Assembly: GCF_023746555.1 (NCBI RefSeq)
Contig: NZ_CP098755.1
Location: 2,987,001-3,051,000, forward strand
From: Brevibacillus ruminantium
GTDB lineage: Bacteria; Bacillota; Bacilli; Brevibacillales; Brevibacillaceae
Length of the DNA stretch: 64,000 bases
Reading direction: 5' to 3'
Part shown: piece by piece, positions 16,653 to 26,283 of the stretch
How positions within the stretch are numbered: position 1 is the first letter of the stretch
Layout: every line of letters begins with the position of its first letter
Made by a program: the position numbers and the translations under genes
The notes under the pieces: model-generated
The model's database searches: none
Seen by the model: only the letters and a program-made list of their open reading frames with translations
Told to the model about the DNA's origin: nothing

Positions 16653-17540
16653 TTAGAAATGATTTTTTTGCGCCACCAGGCATTGGACAAAAGCCTCCGC
16701 CGGCTTCGACAGGGGACGATCCTTTCGATAGGCTACGACCAGCGTCCGAAACGGTCTGTTTGACAAACGGACATAGACAGGCGGCTCGGTGGTCCCTGGT
16801 GCGAGTGATATCATCCGCGGGGCAAAGGAACATCCCATCCCTGCCGCTACAAGGGACTGGATGGTCTGGATATTGCTGCTCTCAAACACAATCCGCGGGC
16901 GAAAACCTGCTTCCTCACAAAGCCGAAGCGAAATCGTGCGAAATCCTTGGCCCTCTTTTAACAGAATAAATGGCTGTCCTGCCAGCTCCTCCAAACTGAC
17001 TTCCTCTTTTTCAGCCAGCGGATGCTGCGGCGGCACTGCCAAATAGATCTCCTCATGGATGGCCGGTATGGTTTCCAACGTATGATCTGTGATCGGCATC
17101 GTCAACAGGCTGATGTCAATTTTTCCGCGCACCAGCATATGCTCAAGGTGGCTGGAGGTCTCTTCGACCAGCTGCAGCTCAACACCCGGAAATTGTCGGG
17201 TAAAGTCAGGAATCACGCGCGGAAGCACATACGCTCCCGTAATGGGTAGGCTCCCTACCAGAAGCTTGCCGCTTTCGCCTACTGCATACGACCGCATTTC
17301 CCTCTCCAAGCCTTCGGCCATGTCGACCAGTGTCTGGGCTACCTGGACAAAGCGCTGTCCGGCATCAGTCAGTTCGACATGCTGGGGAAGGCGATGAAAC
17401 AGGTTCACACCCAATATTTTTTCCAGTTTGGCTATCTGCTGACTCAGCGATGGCTGAGCCAGATGCAAACGTCCTGCAGCACGGGAAAAGCTCCGTTCTT
17501 CTGCGACTGCGAGCACGTATCTAATCTGACGTAATTCCAT
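16653..17540 (-). CDS. LysR-type transcriptional regulator, divergent to leuCD
   Basis: A 295-residue LysR regulator. The winged helix-turn-helix is at residues 1-60 with SFSRAAGRLHLAQPSLSQQI as recognition region, and residues 90-290 form the two-lobed ligand-binding domain. CynR/CysL-like regulators share this layout. It starts at ATG with GGGAGG five bases upstream. The start faces leuC across only 113 bases, and LysR proteins usually control the divergent gene, so it probably regulates leuCD and itself. Ligand unknown; a leucine-pathway intermediate such as isopropylmalate would be natural. Confidence 0.9.
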   Translation of the reverse strand: MELRQIRYVLAVAEERSFSRAAGRLHLAQPSLSQQIAKLEKILGVNLFHRLPQHVELTDAGQRFVQVAQTLVDMAEGLEREMRSYAVGESGKLLVGSLPITGAYVLPRVIPDFTRQFPGVELQLVEETSSHLEHMLVRGKIDISLLTMPITDHTLETIPAIHEEIYLAVPPQHPLAEKEEVSLEELAGQPFILLKEGQGFRTISLRLCEEAGFRPRIVFESSNIQTIQSLVAAGMGCSFAPRMISLAPGTTEPPVYVRLSNRPFRTLVVAYRKDRPLSKPAEAFVQCLVAQKNHF

Positions 17541-17572
17541 GAAGACCTCCCAATAGGCAAAAACTATCCCTT

Positions 17573-17618
17573 TGATAATAATTATATCTTTGAACTATTT
17601 TCATTGCCATGATACAAC
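17573..17618 (+). promoter_or_regulatory. leuC promoter with adjacent AT-rich LysR-type site
   Basis: TTGAAC (17590-17595), a 17-base spacer and TACAAC (17613-17618) form a plausible sigma-A promoter. Immediately upstream lies the near-palindrome GATAATAATTATATC (17574-17588), a candidate site for the divergent LysR protein. Confidence 0.45.
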
Positions 17619-17653
17619 CTTGATAAGAGTTTTGTACGAAGGAGGATTACCCT

Positions 17654-19084
17654 ATGAAACCTCGCACTATGTTTGAAAAAATTTGGGATGCCCACGTCAT
17701 TCACGAGGAGGCAGGTAAACCAAGTCTTCTCTACATTGATTTGCACCTCGTTCACGAAGTAACATCGCCACAGGCATTTGAAGGTCTTCGTCTCGCCGGA
17801 CGCAGGGTTCGCCGCCCTGATCTGACTTTTGCTACGATGGATCACAATGTTCCGACTGCGGACCGCTTTAACGTAAAAGACCCGATCTCCCGTCAGCAGA
17901 TGGAAACACTGACCACCAACTGTGAGGAGTTCGGCATTACACTCGCCGACCTGAACAGCCCGGATCAGGGAATCGTGCACGTCATCGGACCGGAACTGGG
18001 TCTGACCCATCCAGGCAAAACGATCGTATGCGGAGACAGCCACACGTCTACACACGGTGCATTCGGGGCCCTGGCCTTCGGTATCGGAACCAGCGAGGTT
18101 GAACATGTGCTGGCTACGCAATGTCTGCAACAATCCAAACCGAAAACGCTGGAAGTACGCGTCGTCGGCGATCTTCCTTTCGGCGTAGGCGCCAAAGACC
18201 TGATCCTGGCCATCATCGCCAAATACGGAACCGATTTTGCGACGGGCTACGTAATTGAATACACCGGTGATGCAATCCGCAAGCTGACGATGGAAGAACG
18301 TATGACCGTATGTAACATGTCGATCGAAGCGGGTGCACGCGCTGGTTTGATCGCACCGGATGAGACCACCTTCGCCTACCTCCAAGGCAAACGCTTTGTA
18401 CCGCAGGGTGAAGATTTCCTCGCCGCCGTCGAGCAATGGAAGCAACTTTGCACAGACCCTGGCGCTGCGTATGATCACTGTGTAGAAATTCAAGCCAGCG
18501 AGATCGCACCGCAAGTAACCTGGGGCACAAGCCCTGGTATGGGTACCGACATTACAAGCACGGTTCCACACCCGGATTCCTTTGAAACGACCGCTCAGCG
18601 CAAAGCTGCTCAAGATGCTCTGGCCTACATGGGTCTCACTCCGGGTACACCGATGAGCGACATCAAAATTGACCGCGTCTTTATCGGCTCTTGTACAAAC
18701 GGAAGAATCGAAGACCTGCGCAGTGCCGCAGAGGTAGCAAAAGGCCGTAAAGTTGCTGCCCACGTGCACGCTATGGTCGTTCCTGGTTCTCAAACAGTGA
18801 AACAGCGTGCTGAAGAAGAAGGCCTCCATCTGATTTTCCAGGAAGCCGGCTTCGAATGGCGTGAATCTGGCTGCTCCATGTGCCTTGCCATGAACCCGGA
18901 TATCTTGCAAGAAGGCGAACGCTGCGCCTCTACCTCCAACCGCAACTTTGAGGGACGTCAGGGACGCGGTGGACGCACGCATCTCGTCAGCCCTGAGATG
19001 GCCGCTGCCGCAGCGATTGCCGGCCATTTTGTAGATGTACGCGAATGGAAGCATGAAGGCGTGAACAAGGAGGTATTTCAATGA
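17654..19084 (+). CDS. leuC: 3-isopropylmalate dehydratase large subunit
   Basis: LeuC with LeuD isomerises 2-isopropylmalate to 3-isopropylmalate in leucine synthesis, using a [4Fe-4S] cluster. The cluster cysteines are Cys347 (SCTNGR), Cys407 and Cys410 (GCSMCLAMN). Length 476 is that of bacterial LeuC. It starts at ATG 17654 after GAAGGAGGATTACCC. leuD overlaps its end by four bases, so the subunits are made together. leuA, leuB and the ilv genes are not in the window, unlike the single ilv-leu operon of B. subtilis. Confidence 0.97.
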   Translation: MKPRTMFEKIWDAHVIHEEAGKPSLLYIDLHLVHEVTSPQAFEGLRLAGRRVRRPDLTFATMDHNVPTADRFNVKDPISRQQMETLTTNCEEFGITLADLNSPDQGIVHVIGPELGLTHPGKTIVCGDSHTSTHGAFGALAFGIGTSEVEHVLATQCLQQSKPKTLEVRVVGDLPFGVGAKDLILAIIAKYGTDFATGYVIEYTGDAIRKLTMEERMTVCNMSIEAGARAGLIAPDETTFAYLQGKRFVPQGEDFLAAVEQWKQLCTDPGAAYDHCVEIQASEIAPQVTWGTSPGMGTDITSTVPHPDSFETTAQRKAAQDALAYMGLTPGTPMSDIKIDRVFIGSCTNGRIEDLRSAAEVAKGRKVAAHVHAMVVPGSQTVKQRAEEEGLHLIFQEAGFEWRESGCSMCLAMNPDILQEGERCASTSNRNFEGRQGRGGRTHLVSPEMAAAAAIAGHFVDVREWKHEGVNKEVFQ

Positions 19085-19671
19085 ACCCGTTTGTCATTCA
19101 CACTGGACTCGTAGCACCCTTGGACCGCGTTAATGTGGACACAGACGCGATCATCCCGAAACAGTTTTTGAAGCGTATCGAGCGCACTGGCTTTGGTCAA
19201 TTTCTTTTTTACGAGTGGCGCTTTACGGCTGACGGTCAAAAGATTGACTCCTTTATCCTCAATCAACCGAAATATGCCGGCTCCACTGTGCTTCTGGCTC
19301 GCAACAACTTTGGCTGCGGCTCCTCGCGGGAACATGCCCCTTGGGCTTTGCTCGATTATGGCTTCCGCGTGGTGATCGCTCCATCGTTTGCCGATATTTT
19401 TTACAACAACTGCTTTAAAAATGGAATTCTCCCTATCAAATTGAGTGAAGAGCAAGTACAAGAGCTCTTTTCCCGGGCAGAGGGCCAAGAGAACTATGAA
19501 CTGACGATTGACTTGCAGCAGCAAGTAGTCACAGACAAGAACGGCCTCTCCTATCCTTTTGAGGTGGACTCCTACCGCCGCTATTGCCTGCTGAACGGGC
19601 TGGACGACATCGGCATTACGTTGCAATACGAAGACAAGATTGCCGCTTACGAAGCAAAACAACGCGCGTAA
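19081..19671 (+). CDS. leuD: 3-isopropylmalate dehydratase small subunit
   Basis: The small subunit completes the isopropylmalate isomerase active site. The signature [13 protein letters not shown] lies at about residues 79-91, and the 196-residue length is typical. The ATG overlaps the leuC stop (ATGA). A strong terminator follows, so leuCD is a two-gene unit. Confidence 0.97.
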   Translation: MNPFVIHTGLVAPLDRVNVDTDAIIPKQFLKRIERTGFGQFLFYEWRFTADGQKIDSFILNQPKYAGSTVLLARNNFGCGSSREHAPWALLDYGFRVVIAPSFADIFYNNCFKNGILPIKLSEEQVQELFSRAEGQENYELTIDLQQQVVTDKNGLSYPFEVDSYRRYCLLNGLDDIGITLQYEDKIAAYEAKQRA

Positions 19672-19689
19672 ACTGCGATAAAAAACAGT

Positions 19690-19724
19690 GCGAAGGCATG
19701 GGATTTCCGTGCCTTCGCTTTTTT
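19690..19724 (+). terminator. Terminator of leuCD
   Basis: Nine-base stem GCGAAGGCA (19690-19698) with TGCCTTCGC (19710-19718), followed by six T. Confidence 0.92.
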
Positions 19725-19799
19725 CGGTTTATCTCATGCCATCATCATAGAAGAGTCAAGCAGGAAAGTAAAGAGCTATAGAACAGCCCTCCCCTTTTC

Positions 19800-21458
19800 T
19801 CAAGCCGTGGTAAAATCTTTCCCGGTCTCCAGACCAAAACGCTCGATCGCTTGTTCACGCAGCTTGAACTTCTGGATTTTGCCGGAGGCAGTCATCGGGT
19901 ACTCAGTCACGAACTGGATAAACCGAGGGACTTTATAGCGGGCGATCTTGCCCTCGCAGTAGGTGAGAATGTCTTGTTCCGTCAGCTCCTCCCCCGGCTT
20001 AACCTTGATGCAGGCCAGCACTTGTTCCCCGTACTTTGCATCCGGGACCCCGACCACCTGTACGTCCAGCACCTGTGGATGTGTATAGAGAAACTCTTCG
20101 ATTTCCCGCGGGTAAATATTTTCTCCACCGCGAATAATCATATCCTTCAGCCTGCCTGTAATGCGGAAAAACCCTTCTTCATCAACCATCGCCAGATCAC
20201 CGGTATGCAGCCACCCTTCATGATCAATGACTCTTGCGGTCTGTTCCGGCATGTTGTAATACCCTTTCATCACCAGATATCCGCGTGTGCAAAGCTCGCC
20301 TTGAACACCTGCGGGAAGGGTATCACCAGTAGCTGGATCGATGATTTTCACCTCTACCCCGTCATGTGCTCGCCCAACCGTCGTCACGCGCCGTTCGATG
20401 GAATCGTCGGGTCTGGTTTGTGTAATCACGGGGGAAGACTCCGTTTGTCCATAAGCGATGGTGATTTGCCGGATGCCCATTTTCTCCACGACATTTTTCA
20501 TCACTTCGATGGGACATGGTGAACCGGCCATGATCCCTGTCCGCAGGGAGGTTAAGTCCCGTCCGGCAAAAGAAGCATGGTTCAGCTCAGCGATGAACAT
20601 CGTCGGTACCCCGTACAAAGCTGTGCAGCGCTCTGCCTCTACCGCATCCAGTACGATTTCCGGATCAAATGAGATGACCGGAACCATCGTAGCTCCTGTC
20701 GCAACACAGGCAAGTGTGCCCATGACACAGCCAAAGCAATGAAAAAAGGGCACTGGAATACAGACCCGATCTGTTTCATTCAGCCGTTGACATTCGGCCA
20801 CTTTGATCGCGTTGTTTACAATATTGTTGTGCGAGAGCATGACCCCTTTGGGAAACCCGGTCGTCCCTGATGTATACTGCATATTGATGACGTCATCGGG
20901 ATGAAGTGATTGTTGGCGCCTGATCCTTTCTTCATCAGAGACCTGGGCTCCCCTCTCCAAAAGATCACTCCACAGGAACATGCCTGGCTGTCTCTCTTCC
21001 CCGAGGAAAATGACATTTCGCAAATGCGGCAAGCGCTCCGATCGCAGCTGACCAGGCTCACACGCATCCAGCTCCGGACAGATTTCTCTGATCATTTCCA
21101 GGTAACTGGCATCACGGTAGGAGTCAATCAACAGCAGTGTCGTGGATTCAGACTGTCGCAGCAAGTACTCCAGCTCATGTACGCGATAGCTGGTGTTCAC
21201 CGTGACCAAAACACCGCCCATTTTTGCTGTGGAAAATTGACTGATCACCCATTCTGGCACATTGGTAGCCCAGATGGCAATGTTCTCCCCAGGATTGATT
21301 CCCAACGACAAAAACCCTCGCGCTGCTTGATTGCAAATCGTCTGAAACTCCGCAAAAGAGTAGCGGATCCCCCGCTCTTTGTAGACGACTGCTTCTCGCT
21401 CAGGAAATCGACCCGCCGTTTCATCCAACAAATCGCCAATCGTGATCGAACGCAGCAT
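19800..21458 (-). CDS. AMP-forming acyl-CoA synthetase
   Basis: A 552-residue adenylate-forming enzyme that activates a carboxylic acid as acyl-AMP and then the CoA thioester. The phosphate loop YTSGTTGFPKG is near residue 195, the AYGQTE motif near 340, the hinge GRLKDMIIRGGENIYP near 440 and the catalytic lysine in MTASGKIQK near the C-terminus. The sequence resembles the YngI/FadD-like branch acting on medium or short fatty acids. I chose the ATG at 21458 because GGAGGG lies six bases upstream. Chain length cannot be read from the sequence. It ends near the leuCD terminator and has no close operon partner. Confidence 0.92.
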   Translation of the reverse strand: MLRSITIGDLLDETAGRFPEREAVVYKERGIRYSFAEFQTICNQAARGFLSLGINPGENIAIWATNVPEWVISQFSTAKMGGVLVTVNTSYRVHELEYLLRQSESTTLLLIDSYRDASYLEMIREICPELDACEPGQLRSERLPHLRNVIFLGEERQPGMFLWSDLLERGAQVSDEERIRRQQSLHPDDVINMQYTSGTTGFPKGVMLSHNNIVNNAIKVAECQRLNETDRVCIPVPFFHCFGCVMGTLACVATGATMVPVISFDPEIVLDAVEAERCTALYGVPTMFIAELNHASFAGRDLTSLRTGIMAGSPCPIEVMKNVVEKMGIRQITIAYGQTESSPVITQTRPDDSIERRVTTVGRAHDGVEVKIIDPATGDTLPAGVQGELCTRGYLVMKGYYNMPEQTARVIDHEGWLHTGDLAMVDEEGFFRITGRLKDMIIRGGENIYPREIEEFLYTHPQVLDVQVVGVPDAKYGEQVLACIKVKPGEELTEQDILTYCEGKIARYKVPRFIQFVTEYPMTASGKIQKFKLREQAIERFGLETGKDFTTA

Positions 21459-21583
21459 GCACAACCCTCCATTGATTATTTCTGACTATTCTGTCTCATT
21501 TGTTTTTGATTCGCCCTCTTCCCAGCTTATTCCTTCTTTTACATCCGATCACCTGGTGTCTTCGCTATCATTGCAGCACGATC

Positions 21584-21613
21584 AAAAAAGAAAAGCGTCC
21601 CTGGCCGGAACGC
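21584..21613 (-). terminator. Terminator of the anchored protein at 21618
   Basis: Seven-base stem (21595-21601 with 21607-21613, one G-U pair) followed on the minus strand by TTTTCTTTTTT. Confidence 0.8.
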
Positions 21614-21617
21614 CTGA

Positions 21618-22091
21618 TCATTCGACTACGAATTTCTGCACCGCCTCGATCTTGTAAGGCAAATGATTGCTGTAGTTCAGCTCCACACGAAGCTCATGTT
21701 CACCTTTGGGCAGTTTTTTCAGCAAAAAGTCCGGCTGGTAGATCATTCCCTTTGGTTCACCGTTCAGGTACAGGTGGGCATGGCCTTCTCCATAGATCGG
21801 CTGCATTTCCAACTCACCGTTGTCAGCCACGAATTGAAAATTCTGTGTGAGTAAGGATATCTCCGCCGTGTTGCCTTCCACCTTCACATCCATATTGAGT
21901 GAGGGCTTCTCTTTGTCTGCAGGCTTCATCATCGGCAAGGCCGAAGCAGGGACACTGGGGTCATGCTGTCGGTAGGAGTCGGATACATTGAGCGGGTCCT
22001 TCACCAGCAGGAAAATACCGGCGACGAGCACGATCAACAGGACGATGCCGCCCAAAATCAGATTTCGCAAACTGACGATTACAACCTTCAT
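21618..22091 (-). CDS. Membrane-anchored extracytoplasmic protein
   Basis: A 157-residue protein with an N-terminal hydrophobic helix at about 9-31 preceded by one arginine, acting as signal anchor. A linker and a beta-rich extracellular domain follow. The domain contains YGEGHAHLYLNGEP and LPKGEHELRVELNYSNH, a pattern seen in small extracytoplasmic beta-sandwich domains, including some linked to copper handling. His-rich positions (HAH, NH) could bind a metal; this is inference. No characterised family can be named. A single-gene unit with its own terminator. Confidence 0.75.
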   Translation of the reverse strand: MKVVIVSLRNLILGGIVLLIVLVAGIFLLVKDPLNVSDSYRQHDPSVPASALPMMKPADKEKPSLNMDVKVEGNTAEISLLTQNFQFVADNGELEMQPIYGEGHAHLYLNGEPKGMIYQPDFLLKKLPKGEHELRVELNYSNHLPYKIEAVQKFVVE

Positions 22092-22175
22092 ATTCTACTC
22101 TCCCTTTCGCAAATGCTTGTCACCTATTAGTACATGCATACGCGGAAGGAAAGAGAGATAGAAGCGAAACTTTTA

Positions 22176-22964
22176 TCAGATTGCTTTCACGAATCCTCCG
22201 TCCACCAGAAAAGCCTGTCCTGTCACATAACTATTGGCAGGGGATGCGAGGAATGTCGCGATCCTTGCGAATTCTTCGGGCTCACCATATCTGCCGAGAG
22301 GAATCGTAGCTTCCGTACTCCGTTTCACTTCTTCTGCAGCGATTTGCAGAGAATTGGCCCGCATCTGGTCCAGAAAAGCAACGCGGTCTGTGGCAATCCG
22401 TCCGGGCCCGATCGTGTTGATGAGGATACCGTCTGGACCAAGCTCCGTCGCCAAGCTTTTCGCAAGTCCGACGATGCCCGTGCGAAAGGTATTCGAGAGA
22501 ATCAGATTTTCCAGCGGCTGTTTAAAAGAAGAGGAAGCGAAATTGACGATTCGTCCGAATTTCTGCTTTCGCATATGAGGTAAAACAGCGCGGATCGAGC
22601 GGACAAAACTGAGCAAGCCCAGTTCAAATGCCGCTATCCATTGCTCGTCTGTCAGCTGATCAAAAGTACCCGCAGGAGGACCACCTGCATTATTGACAAG
22701 AATATCCACACCGCCAAAACGGGCAACGGTCTCCTCTACCAGCCGCGCGATGTCTTCCGGTTTTGTCACATCGGTTACAAGTGCAAGCGGCTCTTTACCT
22801 GTGGTCTGCAAAATTTCTTCATGAACGGCTGCCAGTGCTGCTTCATCCCGGCCGCAGACCGTGACACTAGCGCCCTCCTGGGCCAAGGACACGGCAGTTG
22901 CTTTGCCTAAGCCTTTCGTCGATGCGAGGATGATCGCTGTTTTTCCCTGCAAATGTAAATCCAT
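22176..22964 (-). CDS. Short-chain dehydrogenase/reductase lacking the canonical YxxxK
   Basis: A 262-residue Rossmann-fold SDR. The cofactor loop is STKGLGKA (13-20) and NNAGG is present. At the place where SDRs normally carry Tyr-x-x-x-Lys, the sequence reads SNTFRTGIVGLAK, so the catalytic tyrosine and lysine appear replaced. A serine cluster (ASSSF) precedes it. The same pattern occurs in a 3-oxoacyl-reductase-like subgroup of SDRs with unclear activity, including some Bacillus proteins. The ATG at 22964 has AAGGAG nine bases upstream; the frame extends further without a ribosome site. FabG-type activity should not be assumed. Confidence 0.85.
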   Translation of the reverse strand: MDLHLQGKTAIILASTKGLGKATAVSLAQEGASVTVCGRDEAALAAVHEEILQTTGKEPLALVTDVTKPEDIARLVEETVARFGGVDILVNNAGGPPAGTFDQLTDEQWIAAFELGLLSFVRSIRAVLPHMRKQKFGRIVNFASSSFKQPLENLILSNTFRTGIVGLAKSLATELGPDGILINTIGPGRIATDRVAFLDQMRANSLQIAAEEVKRSTEATIPLGRYGEPEEFARIATFLASPANSYVTGQAFLVDGGFVKAI

Positions 22965-23087
22965 GTATCCATTCTCCTTCCCGCCTAAAAACGGACAAAT
23001 TGCACATAGTTGCCTCCATTCTACAGAAATATCTGACAGCCGCCTAGTAGGTGAGCACATTTGCATCACGTTTTGATTACGCTTTAG

Positions 23088-23129
23088 CAAAAAAAAAGAG
23101 AGAAGCAATGGTGACCACCTACTTCTCTC
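23088..23129 (-). terminator. Terminator of the RND efflux operon
   Basis: A long stem (23098-23105 with 23122-23129, extended inwards by GGTGG/CCATT-type pairing), followed on the minus strand by at least nine T. Confidence 0.88.
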
Positions 23130-23197
23130 CTTCTTTAATGCGAATGAACCAACAATCACTCGTGTACAACTTCCATAATACCTTTACTTGCGTTCAC

Positions 23198-26100
23198 TTA
23201 TACATCTGATGCCCGGATCTCTGCTTTTTCCAGCCTTTTTTGGAGGCGCTTTGCGGCTTTGGCTTCTTTCTTTGCCAGGCGTTTAGCTTTGGAAGTCTCG
23301 AATAAAGAGTACAGGACCGGAACCAGCACCAGCGTTACGATCGTATGGAAAATCAAACCGGCGATAACGGCCGTGGCTAGCGGCGCTTCCAAATCAGAGC
23401 CTTCTGCGACTGCAAGCCCCATTGGCAGCATGCCAAGAATAGCTGTCAGCTTGGTCATGATCACAGGACGGACCCTGTCTTTGGTGCCTTGGACGATTGC
23501 TTCTCCCAAGTCCATGCCTCTGTTTCTCAGCAAATTGATTCTGTCGATCAAGAGAATGGCGTTAGATACCACGATCCCGACAAGCATGATCATCCCGATC
23601 ATCGCCATCTCTCCAAATACACGCTGTGTCAGAACGAATCCAAGCACAACCCCTACCAAAGCCATGGGAATCGTCAGCATGATGATAAACGGCTGGGACA
23701 GTCTTCCAAACTGTGCGACCATGATCACGTAAATCAGCACCACGACACCGAGGAAGACGAAAAGGCCCTGCATCATCGTTGTACTTTGTTCCTTCAGTTT
23801 ACCGGCAATCTCCACTTTATAGCCGGCAGGTACAGCGAGCTGCGGCAATTTTTCTCCTACCAAACGTCCTGCGGTGCCAAGGTCCGTGCCGAGTAGCTCT
23901 GCCGAAACGGTTACGATTTTTTCTCCCTTCACATGCTTGATCGTGACAGGAGATTTGCTGTATTTCCATTCCACCAGATCCGATAGCGGAACCTGCGATC
24001 CTGTTTTGGACTGAATCATGATTTGCTGCAATTGTTCCGGGTGCTTCAGCCAATTTTCAGGCATCTGTGCTACGACATTGACTTCAATCCCGTCCGTGGA
24101 AATCGTTGTGACAGGCTGTTCACCGATCATCGTACTGATTTGCTGCAGGAGCGAACGATGATCCACCTGCATCCGGGACAATGCTTCCTGTTTAGGAATC
24201 AGGGTGATTTTTTCTTTTCCTTCTTTATAGTCGTTGCGGATATTCGTCAGTCCCGGAATGGTCTCCAGCATTCCTTCTACATCTCCGGCAATCAGACGCA
24301 TTTTTTCCATATCATCACCGGTGATATCCAGCTGAACAGGGGCATTCCCACCCTGACTGCCAAATGACATGGTGACACTCTCAACGCCCTGGACTGATTG
24401 CAGGCGATTATTGATCTCCATCGTCATCTCATCTTTTCCGCGCACTCTTTCCTTTTTGCCTTTCAGCATGAGGAACAACTCAGCTTGCTCCTTGCCTGCA
24501 AAAAAGAAGACATCTTTTACTTCTGTTAATTCACGCAGCGAATCCTCTGCTTGCAAGGCTGCCCGCTTGGTGTTCTCCAGGGTAGAGCCCGCAGGCATCT
24601 TGATCACCGCATAGACGAGATTCTCGTTTGGATTGATCCCTTGACCCATCTTCATAAAAGGCATCAGGAAGAAGGAACCGACCAGAAGCCCGATGGCAAC
24701 CATGATCGTTTTGACGCGATGCTTTAGCGCTTTTTTCAACAGACCGGTAAACGCCCGGACAATCGCACCTTCTTTGGCTTCTCCCTCCAACGTTACCTTC
24801 TTGTCGTTTTTCAAAAATCGGTCTGAAAAAACGGGCACGAAGAAGAACGCAGCAATTGTCGACGCCGTAATTGCAGCGGTGACGGTAAAGGCGATGGCGC
24901 CCAGAACCGGCTTCAGCCAGTCTTCAAAATCTGCAAGGATCAAGGGCAGGAATACCACGATGATGGTCAACTGCGAGGTAAATACTGGCGTCATGACCTC
25001 ACGAGTTCCCTTGACAATCGCCTGAGTCAATTGCTCCCCTTTTTCCCGGAAATGATAGATACTCTCCAGAACTACGATCGCCGCGTCAACGATCAGACCG
25101 ACTGACAAGCTAAGGGAAAGCAAGCTGATCATGTCGATATTGTAACCGCCAGCCTTCATGGCAATAAAGGTAATCATCGCTGACAACGGCAGTGTCGTAG
25201 CAATTACCAATGTCACCCGCCAATTTCGCAGAAACACCATCAGGATCAAAATAGCCAGGATGGCACCGATGATAACGTCTCTGCTCAGATTGCTGACTGC
25301 GTGTTCGATAAAGGAGACGGCCTCAAACATGACCTTCATCTGATACTGACCGTTTGCCTCTGCATTGATCTGATGAGCAACCTCTTCCACTTTTTTCTGG
25401 GTTGTAATCAGATCACTGCCACTGGCACGCTTGACGCTGATGTGAACAAATACATCCCCATCCGTCAAAGCAACGGAATCCTTTACGATACCCCGATAAT
25501 CTTCGATCTGTGCCAGCTGATCCAAGCTGACCGTTCCCTCTGGAGTATCAATCGGGAGTTGACTGATTTCCTGGACGGTGGTGTATGAGTTGTCGATCAT
25601 CACAACGGTATCAAAACCGATGTTTTCCAGGGTCCCGACCGCTTGCTTCCAATTCGTTACCTGGAGCTGGTCAATTACAGCGGACGGCGTAGTATGGTAA
25701 GCTGTCAATCGCTCAGGACGAAGGGTGATGGCAATTTTATTTTCGAAGCTTCGATCCGAGACCGATACTTCCTTTACACCTGGCACCTCTTCAATGCGGT
25801 CCTTGATCGCGGTTTTGGCCATACTGAGCATGGCTTTGGGATCTGCTCCCACCAACGCGTAATCGATCATTTCCTCATCGCCGAGGTTCATTTGGGTAAC
25901 ATTTACGGTATCAATGCTTTTAGGAAAATTATTGCGTAACCGGTTAATCGCATTCTGAACATCTTGTTTAACCTGCTCTCCCTTTCCCTCTACCGCAGTG
26001 ATCGTGAGGTGGACAGAACCGGTACTTGTCGTCGAGGAGTGTTCCTTGATGCCAGACAATGACTTGATTTCCTGCTCTACCTTTTTCGTTATCTTCTCTT

Positions 26101-26281
26101 CCATCTCTTCTGGAGGAAGCGAGCCGCCCGAGATTTGCACGGAAAGGATTGGCAAATTTGTTTTTGGCACCAGCTCGATGTTGAAACTAAATAACGAGCC
26201 AAGGCCGGCGACCACGATCAGAAAGGTGACAAGATAGACGATAAGGCGCCGCTTCAGCAGAAAGAGAATGAGTTTTTCCAT
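23198..26281 (-). CDS. RND efflux transporter, SwrC/AcrB family
   Basis: A 1027-residue proton-driven exporter with the usual twelve membrane helices in two repeats and two large extracellular loops (about 35-330 and 560-840). The proton-relay aspartate is Asp399 in GLIVDAAIVV; AcrB has two adjacent aspartates there, but only one remains. The closest Bacillus protein is SwrC (YerP), which exports surfactin and helps swarming and antibiotic resistance; transfer of that substrate is inference. Gram-positive cells lack an outer-membrane partner, so export ends at the cell wall side. It starts at ATG two bases after the adaptor gene stop. Confidence 0.93.
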   Translation of the reverse strand: MEKLILFLLKRRLIVYLVTFLIVVAGLGSLFSFNIELVPKTNLPILSVQISGGSLPPEEMEEKITKKVEQEIKSLSGIKEHSSTTSTGSVHLTITAVEGKGEQVKQDVQNAINRLRNNFPKSIDTVNVTQMNLGDEEMIDYALVGADPKAMLSMAKTAIKDRIEEVPGVKEVSVSDRSFENKIAITLRPERLTAYHTTPSAVIDQLQVTNWKQAVGTLENIGFDTVVMIDNSYTTVQEISQLPIDTPEGTVSLDQLAQIEDYRGIVKDSVALTDGDVFVHISVKRASGSDLITTQKKVEEVAHQINAEANGQYQMKVMFEAVSFIEHAVSNLSRDVIIGAILAILILMVFLRNWRVTLVIATTLPLSAMITFIAMKAGGYNIDMISLLSLSLSVGLIVDAAIVVLESIYHFREKGEQLTQAIVKGTREVMTPVFTSQLTIIVVFLPLILADFEDWLKPVLGAIAFTVTAAITASTIAAFFFVPVFSDRFLKNDKKVTLEGEAKEGAIVRAFTGLLKKALKHRVKTIMVAIGLLVGSFFLMPFMKMGQGINPNENLVYAVIKMPAGSTLENTKRAALQAEDSLRELTEVKDVFFFAGKEQAELFLMLKGKKERVRGKDEMTMEINNRLQSVQGVESVTMSFGSQGGNAPVQLDITGDDMEKMRLIAGDVEGMLETIPGLTNIRNDYKEGKEKITLIPKQEALSRMQVDHRSLLQQISTMIGEQPVTTISTDGIEVNVVAQMPENWLKHPEQLQQIMIQSKTGSQVPLSDLVEWKYSKSPVTIKHVKGEKIVTVSAELLGTDLGTAGRLVGEKLPQLAVPAGYKVEIAGKLKEQSTTMMQGLFVFLGVVVLIYVIMVAQFGRLSQPFIIMLTIPMALVGVVLGFVLTQRVFGEMAMIGMIMLVGIVVSNAILLIDRINLLRNRGMDLGEAIVQGTKDRVRPVIMTKLTAILGMLPMGLAVAEGSDLEAPLATAVIAGLIFHTIVTLVLVPVLYSLFETSKAKRLAKKEAKAAKRLQKRLEKAEIRASDV

Positions 26282-26283
26282 AA

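Noticed and set aside
17582..19081. Long open frame (499 codons) on the minus strand opposite leuC
   Set aside because: leuC is unmistakable on the plus strand with all cluster cysteines; the antisense frame has no ribosome site or recognisable domain and arises from codon bias.
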